This document shows positions 22,257-29,911 of a stretch of DNA of 52,470 bases, in pieces. Within the stretch, counting starts at the first letter, position 1. Each line of letters starts with the position of its first letter. The position numbers were made by a program, and so were the translations under genes. The stretch comes from Alcanivorax sp. (lineage in GTDB: Bacteria; Pseudomonadota; Gammaproteobacteria; Pseudomonadales; Alcanivoracaceae), in the NCBI GenBank assembly GCA_013823245.1, contig PNLU01000009.1, positions 1 to 52,470 on the forward strand, read 5' to 3'. The notes beneath the pieces are model-generated. The model was not told the DNA's origin, did no database searches, and worked only from the letters and a program-made list of their open reading frames with translations.

Positions 22257-22488
22257 CAAGTGCCCCGAATTCCCCAGGCTGGATTGAACGGTCTTCTATT
22301 ATTGGTGCCGTTTTTCAGCCCTTCGATTATTTCCAGCCTCAACGAAGCGGGCAACGCTTTTTTTCTACGTATTTTTCTCCTGGTTCATTTTCTGGCCATG
22401 GCTATTTCTATCTGTTCATTCCATAGCGCTTATGGCGTTTCGCTGATGTCATCTGTTCAGGTTTCGGTGACGCTTGTGAATGGCCTGT
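22257..22488. other. AT-richer intergenic stretch, no gene recognised
   Basis: 232 bases between the hypothetical ORF and nat, with T-rich runs (for example 22308-22400) unlike the surrounding GC-rich coding DNA. A plus-strand frame spans it (22260-22610) but runs antisense into the end of nat and resembles no family. A small palindrome GGCCTGTTCAGGCC overlaps the nat stop region. It may hold the promoter of the small ORF; nothing firm is visible. Confidence 0.4.
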
Positions 22489-23373
22489 TCAGGCCGCCTG
22501 GTTTTTCGCATCCGCTGGAAGATGTGATGGAAGGTGCGCTGGCAGACGCGCGGAAAGCTGTTGCCGTATCACCTCACCGAGGCGTCGCATCAGCGCGGTG
22601 CGATCGGTGATCCGGATACCCATGACGGCATCCAGCACCCCCACGACGGCCTCAGCACTGCCAAGCAGATGCCGCTCGATACGCCCGTCGGCATGACGCC
22701 GGGTGTAGCGGTCGTTGTGCAGGATGTGTCGTATCGAGCCGTCTACTCGGCTGACCATCAACTGGTGGGTAAAGTGCGAAGTCGGGTGGGTCGAGGTGTA
22801 CCAGTTGGCCATTTCATACTCGGCAGGCCATGCGGTATGCAAAGTGAAGCGATACATGAGGCGCCATTGTGCGTTTTCCAGCGCCTCCAGGGTGTGGACC
22901 TCGTCCTGGTGGCGCAGGCGAAAGGTCTCGTGCCGGGTCAGTTGCGGGGTGCTGTCGTGCAGTCGTAGCGGGGCCACGCCGGTGAGGGCGCCAAAGGCGG
23001 TATCCACCAGGTACTCCTCCCCGGCCAGGGTGACGCAGAGCAGCAAATGTGAGGCGGCAGGCCTGGCGTCTTCGGGTTGCCCCCACAGCACACGCGCGAT
23101 CAAAGGACGCACGGCAAAGCCGAGCTGTCGCAGCACCTGGGCAAACAGCAGGGCATGTTCATGGCAGTAGCCACCGCGCTGCTGTGCCACCAGCTTTTTC
23201 TCCAGATCGCGCAGCGCCAGTGAAACGGGCTGGCCCATCAGCGGGTTCAGGTTCTCGAACGGAATCCGGTTGACGTGCTGCCAGTGCAATGCGGCGAGCG
23301 TCTCCAGCGAGGCATCCAGCGGGCCGGTATGGCCGATGCGGGCAAGGTAGGCAGAGAGGTTCACGGCGGTCAT
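22489..23373 (-). CDS. nat: Arylamine N-acetyltransferase
   Basis: 294 aa from ATG at 23373 (MTAVNLSAYLARIG); AAGGA lies 8 bases upstream, whereas the frame's longer start at 23580 has no support. The catalytic triad is visible: Cys70 in RGGYCHEHALLF, His109 in SHLLLCVTL and Asp124 in YLVDTAFG. It transfers acetyl from acetyl-CoA to arylamines and hydrazines in the cytoplasm; the natural substrate is unknown. The common RGGYCFE is RGGYCHE here. It is divergent from the glyoxalase-ArsR-SRPBCC operon. Confidence 0.9.
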   Translation of the reverse strand: MTAVNLSAYLARIGHTGPLDASLETLAALHWQHVNRIPFENLNPLMGQPVSLALRDLEKKLVAQQRGGYCHEHALLFAQVLRQLGFAVRPLIARVLWGQPEDARPAASHLLLCVTLAGEEYLVDTAFGALTGVAPLRLHDSTPQLTRHETFRLRHQDEVHTLEALENAQWRLMYRFTLHTAWPAEYEMANWYTSTHPTSHFTHQLMVSRVDGSIRHILHNDRYTRRHADGRIERHLLGSAEAVVGVLDAVMGIRITDRTALMRRLGEVIRQQLSARLPAHLPSHLPADAKNQAA

Positions 23374-23506
23374 GCAAAGATCCTTCTGTTCGATTGATGT
23401 GGAGCAGGCTAGAGGCTCGACCTTGGTTGAGGTAAATCCCACAGGGAGGGCAGTTCGCCAATCGTTGCCATAGGCGAGAGCTATGATGCGAGGTGATTGG
23501 GTTATA

Positions 23507-23524
23507 TTAAACCATATGGTTGAA
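23507..23524 (+). promoter_or_regulatory. Palindromic operator upstream of the glyoxalase-ArsR-SRPBCC operon
   Basis: TTAAACCATATGGTTGAA is an inverted repeat with a perfect 12-base core (AACCATATGGTT) and matching TT/AA flanks apart from one base pair. It lies 55 bases before the first gene and overlaps an AT-rich TATATT (23503-23508) that could be the -10. ArsR regulators usually bind such AT-rich dyads and repress their own operon; binding here is inferred from position and symmetry. Confidence 0.6.
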
Positions 23525-23578
23525 TTATGAGTATGCCCATGCGATGCTGCCCGGGTCATGCCAAACCGGAGACAGATC

Positions 23579-23944
23579 ATGCCTGCTCAACCCGCGTTCG
23601 AGGGCGGTCGCAATATCGCCATGAAAGTGCCCGCCCATCACTATGACGCCACGGTGCAGTTCTACCGTGACACCCTGCGCCTGCCGGTGCTGGCGCAGTT
23701 CGCGCCGAATGTTGTGTTCGCCTTCGGGGCCAACCAGCTGTGGATCGACCGGGTGCCCGGTGCCGGGCAAACGGAGCTGTGGCTGGAAATGGAAACCGCA
23801 GAGCCTGAGGCGGCAGCGGACTGGCTGGCGGAGCAGGGGCTGACCCGTTGCGACGAGGCCGAGCCGTTGCCGGAGGGCTTTCGGGGGCGCTGGATCAGCA
23901 GCCCGGCCGGGGTCGTTCATCTGGTCAGGGCGGCGCAGTCGTGA
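23579..23944 (+). CDS. Small glyoxalase/bleomycin-resistance (VOC) family protein
   Basis: 121 aa from ATG at 23579, with GGAG 8 bases upstream; an ATG at 23558 is in frame but less well placed. The fold signature is the VOC beta-alpha-beta pattern: MKVPAHHYDATVQFYRDTLRLPV, then VVFAFGANQLWIDRVPG. The substrate is unknown and typical metal ligands are not obvious. It overlaps the ArsR gene by 4 bases, forming a three-gene operon often seen with ArsR plus SRPBCC proteins. Confidence 0.75.
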   Translation: MPAQPAFEGGRNIAMKVPAHHYDATVQFYRDTLRLPVLAQFAPNVVFAFGANQLWIDRVPGAGQTELWLEMETAEPEAAADWLAEQGLTRCDEAEPLPEGFRGRWISSPAGVVHLVRAAQS

Positions 23945-24270
23945 GCGCGGCGGCGTCGGGGCTGGACCAGGTGTTTCATGCGCTCGCCGATCCGACACGG
24001 CGGGCGATGCTGGGCAAACTGGCCGAGGGCGAGCGCCGCATCGGCGAACTGGCTGCACCGCTTGCCATGTCGTTGGCGGCGGCCTCCAAGCATGTGCGGG
24101 TGCTGGAGCAGGCGGGCCTGGTGCGCCGCCGTGTCGAAGGCCGGGTGCATCACTGTGGGCTGGAAGCAGGCCCGCTGCGTGACGCCCAGGCCTGGCTGGC
24201 ACACTATCAACGCTTCTGGACCGCCCGACTGGACACGCTGGAAGCGCTGCTGCGTGATGGCGATGGATAG
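23941..24270 (+). CDS. ArsR-family transcriptional regulator
   Basis: 109 aa starting with GTG at 23941 (SAAASGLDQVFHALADPTRRAMLGKLAEG). The winged helix-turn-helix contains the recognition part LAMSLAAASKHVRVLEQAGLVRRRVEGRVHH. No metal-binding cysteine pair of the ArsR/SmtB type is present, as is usual for the subgroup linked to SRPBCC proteins. It likely represses its operon through the palindrome at 23507-23524. It overlaps both neighbours. Confidence 0.88.
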   Translation: MSAAASGLDQVFHALADPTRRAMLGKLAEGERRIGELAAPLAMSLAAASKHVRVLEQAGLVRRRVEGRVHHCGLEAGPLRDAQAWLAHYQRFWTARLDTLEALLRDGDG

Positions 24271-24757
24271 CGCCGATTGGGGGCAGTCGCTGGCGGCAGA
24301 CACGTTGCGCTTTGAACGCACGCTGCCGGGCACGCCGGAACGGCTCTGGCCGTGGCTGGCCGATTCCGAAAAACGCGCGCGCTGGCTGGCAGCCGGTGTG
24401 CTGCCAGATCAGCCGGGGGCGGCCTTTACCTTGACCTTTGAATACGAAGGCACGCCGGTGCAGACCCGGCATACGGTGCGTCTTTATGAGCCGCCTTCGC
24501 GCCTGTGTATTACCTGGGATGAGGGTGAGGACTGGCATTCGGAAGTGACGTTCGAGTTGAGCGCGCTAACGGCCGATCAGGTAAGGCTGTGTATCACCCA
24601 CCGACGTCTGCGGCAGGCCGATCGCGTGGATGTGGCCAGCGGCTGGCATGCACACCTGGCGCTGCTATCGGCATTGCTGACGGGGACTGCAGCTCCGGAC
24701 TTCATGACCCTGCACCGCGAACTGGAGCGGGCCTATCAGCAGAGGTTGGAGGTTTGA
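24257..24757 (+). CDS. SRPBCC (AHSA1-like) domain protein
   Basis: 166 aa from ATG at 24257 (MAMDSADW); ATG 24263 is the alternative. It shows the AHSA1/START pattern: LRFERTLPGTPERLWPWLADSEKRARWLA near the start, then ITWDEGEDWHSEVTFEL and a C-terminal helix with WHAHLALLSALL. Such proteins have a hydrophobic ligand cavity and are commonly encoded next to an ArsR regulator. The ligand is unknown. The start lies inside the end of arsR. Confidence 0.8.
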   Translation: MAMDSADWGQSLAADTLRFERTLPGTPERLWPWLADSEKRARWLAAGVLPDQPGAAFTLTFEYEGTPVQTRHTVRLYEPPSRLCITWDEGEDWHSEVTFELSALTADQVRLCITHRRLRQADRVDVASGWHAHLALLSALLTGTAAPDFMTLHRELERAYQQRLEV

Positions 24758-24774
24758 GACGTGAGGCGTGAGCC

Positions 24775-24803
24775 TTGACAGCGTCTGGCGCAGCAGCCAT
24801 AAG
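24775..24803 (+). promoter_or_regulatory. Predicted promoter of the DoxX gene
   Basis: Perfect -35 TTGACA (24775-24780), 17 bases, then CATAAG (24798-24803, 4 of 6), 41 bases before the DoxX ATG. Confidence 0.5.
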
Positions 24804-24844
24804 ACCGGGGCAGCTTACATTATTGATCACAAGGACAACTCCCC

Positions 24845-25228
24845 ATGCATAACCCGGATATCGGCAAACTGATCCTGCGCCTGACCGTCGGCATTCTGAT
24901 GCTGTTCCACGGTGTCTCGAAACTCACTTCCGGCATCGCCGGTATCAAGGGCATGCTGGCGGCGAACGGCTTGCCGCAGTTCTTTGCCTACGGTGTGTTT
25001 GTCGGCGAGATCATCGCACCGCTTATGCTCATCGTCGGCTTCTACAGCCGTATCGGTGCGGCACTGATCGTGGTGAACATGCTGTTCGCCATTGGCCTGG
25101 CACACATGGGCGATATCTTCGCGCTCTCCGGGCATGGCGGCTGGCGTCTGGAACTGCAGGCCTTCTTCCTGTTCACCGCCCTGGCGCTGATCTTTACCGG
25201 CCCCGGCAAGTACAAGTTCCGGCACTGA
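24845..25228 (+). CDS. DoxX-family inner-membrane protein
   Basis: 127 aa with four predicted membrane segments. It begins HNPDIGKLILRLTVGILMLFHGVSKL, typical of DoxX/YphA proteins, and continues with GEIIAPLMLIVGFYSRIGAALIVVNM. Family members are linked to redox or thiol stress, but the biochemical role here is unknown. It is monocistronic: own promoter upstream and a terminator hairpin 22 bases after the stop. Confidence 0.85.
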   Translation: MHNPDIGKLILRLTVGILMLFHGVSKLTSGIAGIKGMLAANGLPQFFAYGVFVGEIIAPLMLIVGFYSRIGAALIVVNMLFAIGLAHMGDIFALSGHGGWRLELQAFFLFTALALIFTGPGKYKFRH

Positions 25229-25250
25229 TCGTCGTGCAGAACCAGAGTAT

Positions 25251-25287
25251 GGCCATATTCCAAACCGGAATATGGCCATGCCTTTTT
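25251..25287 (+). terminator. Intrinsic terminator after the DoxX gene
   Basis: A perfect 11-bp stem (GGCCATATTCC 25251-25261, GGAATATGGCC 25267-25277), loop AAACC, and a TTTTT run at 25283-25287 five bases after the stem. Confidence 0.75.
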
Positions 25288-25383
25288 ATTCCTTTGAAGC
25301 TGCTCCCCACCGGGGTACCTTGCGCTCCTGATTAATGCGGGTGCCGCCCCGGCGCCCGTGCGACCCTGCGCAGGGAGCAGAGT

Positions 25384-27177
25384 GTGATACCGGAAGCCCT
25401 TCAGCCTCTTGTGGTTGGCCTGATCCTGATTGGCCTGTTCGCAGCTTTCGTGCGCGAGTGGTTCAAGCCGGATGTGGCGGTGATGATCGCCGTGGCCCTG
25501 CTGCTGGGTCTGGGGCTGCTCTCCAGTGGCCAGGTGCTGAGCGTCTTCAGCAACAGCGCACCCATTACCATTGCCTGCCTGTTCATCATCAGTGCGGCGC
25601 TGGAAAAGACCGGCTGCGTAGACCGCCTGGGCGACTGGTTGGGGGTGATGGCCGGGCAGAGCGAGCGGCGCCTGCTGCTGGCCCTGCTGCTGGTGGGCAT
25701 CCTGGTGTCGCCGTTCATCAATAACACGCCGGTGGTGATGGTGCTGATGCCAGCGGTGATTGCCATGGCGTCGCGTTACGGCATTGCGCCATCCCGCATG
25801 CTGATTCCCCTTTCCTACGCCACCATCCTCGGCGGCATGATCACCATGGTGGGCACCTCCACGAATATTCTGGTGGATGGTGTGGCGCGAGACATGGGCC
25901 TGGCGCCGTTCAGCATGTTCGAGATTACCGCCCCGGCGATCCTGATGGCATTGCTGGGCGGCGCACTGATCTTCTTCCTGGCGCCGAAGCTGCTGCCCGC
26001 ACGGGAAACCCTGGCCCAGCAGTTCACCGGCAGCGGTGATCGTACCTTCATGTCGGAACTGTTCGTGCCGGAGGGCTCGCGCCTGGCCGGGCAGACCTTG
26101 CAGGCCGCACGGCTCAGCAACGGCACCATTGCCGTGCTGAAGCTGTTCCGGGGTGATGACGAAATGTCGTCGCCGTCGCCGCAGACCCGCCTTGAGGTGG
26201 GTGACAAGCTGGTGGTGCACAGCCAGAGCGCCGACATGGTGGAGCTGCGCAGCACCGATCTGGTCAGCCTGCAGGGCGGCGCCAGCCGCGACCTGGAAAC
26301 CCTGCGCAGCCGTGGCGCAGTGATTGTCGAGGCCATCGTCGGGCCGACCTCCCGTTATGTGCAGCGCCCGATCCGCGATCTGGATCTGGCGGCACGTTAC
26401 GGCATTCACCTGATTGCGGTGCACCGCAAGGACGCCAGCATCGGCGAGATCGTCGATGACTTCCAATTGCAGTTTGGTGATGTGCTGCTGGTGGAGGGGA
26501 CCCCGACCCAGATCAAGCGGTTCTGCGAGAACGGCGACCTGTTTGCCATCACCGACGGCAAGGCGCCCACCAACCGGCAGAGCAAGGCGCCCATCGCCCT
26601 GGGCACCATCATCGGTGTTATGGTGCTGGCGGCCTTCAATGTCATGCCTATCGAAGGGCTGGCGCTGATGGGGGCCGCCATTGTGGTGGCGACCGGCTGC
26701 ATTCGCTCGGACGAGGCCTACAAGGCCATCGAGTGGCCCATCATCATCCTGATTTTCGGCATGCTGGCGGTGAGTATCGCCATGCGCGAATCCGGCCTGG
26801 CGGACATGCTGGCCAGCCTGCTGGTGGGCTGGGGCGATGGCCTGTCGCCGTGGATGATGCTGGCCATTGTCATCCTGATGACCTCCATTGCCACCGAGAT
26901 GATCAGCAACAATGCGGTGGCGGTACTGTTCACGCCCATCGTCATCGGCGTGGCGCAACAACTCGGGGTGGACCCGCGGCCGTTCGTGGTCGGGGTGATG
27001 TTCGCGGCCAGCGCCAGCTTCGCCACGCCCATCGGCTATCAGACCAATACCCTGGTCTACGGGGCGGGGAATTACCGCTTCACCGACTTTGCCCGCCTGG
27101 GCATTCCCATGAACCTGGTGGTCTGGCTCAGCGCCACGCTGCTGATCCCGTTCTTCTGGCCGCTTAATCCCGTCTGA
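25384..27177 (+). CDS. SLC13/DASS-type permease with two TrkA-C domains
   Basis: 597 aa starting with GTG, with GGGAG upstream. The layout is N-terminal membrane segments (about 1-195), two cytoplasmic TrkA-C (RCK-C) domains (about 205-290 and 300-385), then a second set of membrane segments. Conserved stretches are SPFINNTPVVMVLMPAVIAMA and TEMISNNAVAVLFTPIVIGVA, the paired NNT/NNA motifs of divalent anion:Na+ symporters. Homologues carry sulfate or dicarboxylates; the substrate cannot be set here. RCK-C domains suggest ligand gating. Confidence 0.85.
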   Translation: MIPEALQPLVVGLILIGLFAAFVREWFKPDVAVMIAVALLLGLGLLSSGQVLSVFSNSAPITIACLFIISAALEKTGCVDRLGDWLGVMAGQSERRLLLALLLVGILVSPFINNTPVVMVLMPAVIAMASRYGIAPSRMLIPLSYATILGGMITMVGTSTNILVDGVARDMGLAPFSMFEITAPAILMALLGGALIFFLAPKLLPARETLAQQFTGSGDRTFMSELFVPEGSRLAGQTLQAARLSNGTIAVLKLFRGDDEMSSPSPQTRLEVGDKLVVHSQSADMVELRSTDLVSLQGGASRDLETLRSRGAVIVEAIVGPTSRYVQRPIRDLDLAARYGIHLIAVHRKDASIGEIVDDFQLQFGDVLLVEGTPTQIKRFCENGDLFAITDGKAPTNRQSKAPIALGTIIGVMVLAAFNVMPIEGLALMGAAIVVATGCIRSDEAYKAIEWPIIILIFGMLAVSIAMRESGLADMLASLLVGWGDGLSPWMMLAIVILMTSIATEMISNNAVAVLFTPIVIGVAQQLGVDPRPFVVGVMFAASASFATPIGYQTNTLVYGAGNYRFTDFARLGIPMNLVVWLSATLLIPFFWPLNPV

Positions 27178-27221
27178 TGGGGTAATATGGGCGTCCTGAG
27201 ATCATGTAAGGAGCCCGGGGG

Positions 27222-27674
27222 ATGAAGACAGGGATGCGTTCAGTGCTGCTGCTGGCGGTCTTGCTGTGTGTCGGTATGGCGCAGGCCAGCGGCATCTATC
27301 GCTGGGTGGATGAACACGGCGTGGTGCATTTCTCCGATGAGCCGGGCGGCGCTGCTGCCGAGGAAATCACGGTGAACCCCATGGTGCTGCCGATGGTGCC
27401 CGAGAATGCGCGCGGACGCTCCGGCGCAGCAGCGGGCGCAGCAGGCGGTCAGCTGATCATGTACAGTGCCGAGTGGTGTGGTTACTGCACCCGGGCGCGC
27501 AACTATTTTCGCCGCAACAATATCCCCTTCCTGGAAAAGGATATCGAGAAGTCCGCCCAGGCGCGCCGCGAGCATGAAGCCGCAGGCGGTCGCGGGGTGC
27601 CGTTGCTGGTGCGCGGGGATGCCCGCATGAATGGTTTTTCCGAAGAACGTTTTGAGAGCTGGTATCGTCGCTGA
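27222..27674 (+). CDS. DUF4124-glutaredoxin fusion, exported
   Basis: 150 aa. A signal peptide ends near AQASG. A DUF4124 motif (IYRWVDEHGVVHFSDEP, about 25-41) is followed by a Gly/Ala-rich linker and a glutaredoxin-like domain from about 77 with the CGYC active site (Cys86, Cys89) and RGVPLLVRGDARMNGF, including the cis-Pro loop. Export means it would act on thiols in the periplasm, unlike ordinary glutaredoxins. AAGGAG precedes the ATG. Its stop shares one base with the helicase start. Confidence 0.85.
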   Translation: MKTGMRSVLLLAVLLCVGMAQASGIYRWVDEHGVVHFSDEPGGAAAEEITVNPMVLPMVPENARGRSGAAAGAAGGQLIMYSAEWCGYCTRARNYFRRNNIPFLEKDIEKSAQARREHEAAGGRGVPLLVRGDARMNGFSEERFESWYRR

Positions 27675-29011
27675 TGACTGATTTTTCTGCCCTGGGTTTA
27701 CACGAGCGCCTGCTGAGGGCGCTGACTGAAGCTGGCTACGAGGCGCCGACGCCGGTGCAGGCGGCGGCCATTGAGCCCGCACTGGCGGGTCGCGATCTGC
27801 GGGTGACCGCACAGACCGGCAGCGGCAAGACCGCTGCCTTTGTGCTGCCGATGCTGCAGCGACTGATGGACAAGCCGGACCATCAGGTCGGCACCCGTGC
27901 GTTGATTCTGCTGCCCACCCGCGAACTGGCGCGGCAGACCTTGGCCCAGGTGGAAAAGCTGGCGCGCTATACCTTTATTCGTGCCGAACTGGTCACCGGC
28001 GGCGAAGACTTCAAGGTGCAGGCGGCGCGCATGCGCAAGAACCCGGACATCCTGATTGGTACGCCGGGCCGCTTTATCGAACATCTCACGGCCAACAATC
28101 TGGATTTCAGCGGGCTGCTGATGCTGGTGCTGGATGAAGCCGATCGCATGCTGGATCTGGGCCTCAGCGAGGACGTATTGCGCCTGGCGGCGCTGTCCAA
28201 TCCTGAAGCACGGCAGACCTTGCTGTTCTCGGCCACGCCGGGCCCGCGCAGCATGGGTGAGTTGATCGCTTCGGTGTTGCGTGAGCCACAGGAGCTGGCG
28301 GTCAATCGGGTGCAGGAGCTGAACGAAAACACGCGCCAGCAAATCATTACCGTGGATGATGTGCAGCACCGCGAACGCCTGGTGCAGTGGCTGCTGGCCA
28401 ACGAGCAATACGACAAGGCGATTGTCTTTACCAACACCCGCGAGCAGGCCGATCGACTCGGCGGCTACCTGACCAACCCGTCGCTGAAGCTGTATGTGCT
28501 GCACGGCGAGAAAGACCAGAAATTCCGCAAGCAGGCGCTGGACCGACTGCGCAACGGCGATATCAGTGTGCTGGTGGCCACCGATGTCGCGGCCCGGGGG
28601 CTGGATATCTCTGGTCTGGATCTGGTGATCAATTTTGACATGCCGCGCAGTGGCGACGAGTACCTGCACCGCATTGGCCGCACCGGGCGCTTCGGCAGCC
28701 ATGGTCTGGCTATTTCGCTGGTGGGGGCGCATGAATGGAATCTGATGGCCAGCATCGAGCGTTACCTGAAGCAGAAGTTCGAGCTGCGGGTGGTGGACGC
28801 TCATCCGGGCGCCTACAAGGGCCCGAAGAAACTCAAGTCATCGGGCAAGGCTGCAGGCAGCAAGAAATCGAAGCTGAAAAAGAAGCGCGCGCAGACCGAC
28901 GGCAAGGTCAGCGCCGCAGCGCCGCGCAAGGTGCCCGCGAAAAAGAAGCGCCCTGCACCGGCTGATCTGAAAGAGGGGTTTGCCACGCCGAAGCGCAAGA
29001 AACCCGACTGA
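27674..29011 (+). CDS. DEAD-box ATP-dependent RNA helicase (SrmB/RhlE-like)
   Basis: 445 aa. Motifs in order: Q motif near APTPVQ, Walker A AQTGSGKT (46-53), PTRELARQ, GTPGRF, LDEADRML, LFSATP, and C-terminal DVAARGLDIS and HRIGRTGRFG. A basic Lys-rich tail (about 375-445) may bind RNA. It probably remodels rRNA or mRNA. The assignment to SrmB or RhlE is not certain. It is translationally coupled to the glutaredoxin gene by a one-base overlap. Confidence 0.92.
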   Translation: MTDFSALGLHERLLRALTEAGYEAPTPVQAAAIEPALAGRDLRVTAQTGSGKTAAFVLPMLQRLMDKPDHQVGTRALILLPTRELARQTLAQVEKLARYTFIRAELVTGGEDFKVQAARMRKNPDILIGTPGRFIEHLTANNLDFSGLLMLVLDEADRMLDLGLSEDVLRLAALSNPEARQTLLFSATPGPRSMGELIASVLREPQELAVNRVQELNENTRQQIITVDDVQHRERLVQWLLANEQYDKAIVFTNTREQADRLGGYLTNPSLKLYVLHGEKDQKFRKQALDRLRNGDISVLVATDVAARGLDISGLDLVINFDMPRSGDEYLHRIGRTGRFGSHGLAISLVGAHEWNLMASIERYLKQKFELRVVDAHPGAYKGPKKLKSSGKAAGSKKSKLKKKRAQTDGKVSAAAPRKVPAKKKRPAPADLKEGFATPKRKKPD

Positions 29012-29074
29012 GGGCTTGCTCGCTTATCGCGTTACGGGCAGGGTGTGGGGTAAGCAGAAGGAGGAGCTGCCCCC

Positions 29075-29737
29075 ATGCACCGCTGCCTGCCCTGGTTCAT
29101 GATCTGTTGCCTGCTACTGGGCGCCTGTGCCTCGTCTGACAGCCTTCGCATGGAGGCGACCGACGAGGCCGCAACTGACATTCATATCATCCGCCATCGC
29201 TGGCATACCGGCATCGTACTGCCTGCCAGTGTGATGGAGGCCTCCCCGCTGGCGTTTCTGCTGGCGTTACCCGACGATGCGCCCTACTACGAGATCGGTT
29301 TCGGCGATCATCGTTATTATCCGTTGCCCCGGGAAGGCACCAGCCAGTGGCGACGTTCGATGACGGCAACCCGCGCCATCCTCTGGCCCACCGGCGGCAT
29401 CATGCAGGTGATGACCCTGCCACGTGCCCCGGCGCAGATGCCGCACACCGACCTGGTCAGCTTGTCCCTGAGCGACGAACAGATGCAGGCGCTGATCGCG
29501 CATATTGCTGATCACTTTGAACTGGCGGATGTGCGCGCTGCGGTCGCAGGGGATATCAGCGGGCAGTGGTTTCTGCCTGCCAAACGGGCGTTCTGGGTAG
29601 GGCACACCTGCAACACCTGGACGGCCCGGGCGCTGTCAGAGGTGGACGCCGCACAGTGGGTGATACTGCCCCGGCGTGCAGAGCCGGTCATGCGAGGGGT
29701 TCGGCAATCGCCTACAGCATCTGCCCGGGATGACTGA
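29075..29737 (+). CDS. DUF2459 lipoprotein
   Basis: 220 aa. A lipoprotein signal with LLGAC (lipid Cys18) is followed by a DUF2459 domain: HIIRHRWHTGIVLPASVM, YYEIGFGDHRYY and HTCNTWTARAL. The conserved His and Cys/Asn near the end recall NlpC/P60-like folds, but enzymatic activity is unproven. GGAGGAG lies just before the ATG. A strong terminator follows. Confidence 0.85.
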   Translation: MHRCLPWFMICCLLLGACASSDSLRMEATDEAATDIHIIRHRWHTGIVLPASVMEASPLAFLLALPDDAPYYEIGFGDHRYYPLPREGTSQWRRSMTATRAILWPTGGIMQVMTLPRAPAQMPHTDLVSLSLSDEQMQALIAHIADHFELADVRAAVAGDISGQWFLPAKRAFWVGHTCNTWTARALSEVDAAQWVILPRRAEPVMRGVRQSPTASARDD

Positions 29738-29871
29738 CAACATCTTCCGCTATCGCCGATACCGCTGGGCAGGCCGCCGGGGCAGTATGGTTCCCGTCGG
29801 CTGCGGCCTTGGCGGGCGGCTCCCCGGTGGCCCAGAAGGGCTGTAGCCGACAACCCCTCCTAGCCCTGTTT

Positions 29872-29908
29872 CCTTTCCCGGCTTGCTCTGGCCGGGAAAG
29901 GTTTTTTT
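29872..29908 (+). terminator. Strong intrinsic terminator after the DUF2459 gene
   Basis: A perfect 11-bp stem (CCTTTCCCGGC 29872-29882, GCCGGGAAAGG 29891-29901) with an 8-base loop and seven T residues at 29902-29908. It acts on the plus strand; the reverse has no T-run. Confidence 0.9.
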
Positions 29909-29911
29909 CGT

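Noticed and set aside
22260-22610. 116-codon plus frame in the AT-rich gap
   Set aside because: It runs antisense into nat, has no recognisable domain and no clear ribosome site.
23474-23530. Attachment site or mobile-element end at the AACCATATGGTT dyad
   Set aside because: No integrase or duplicated flank is nearby; an ArsR operator explains position and symmetry.
25042-26961. 639-codon open frame on the minus strand
   Set aside because: Antisense to the SLC13-type permease and DoxX; very His/Gln-rich, no domain, no ribosome site.
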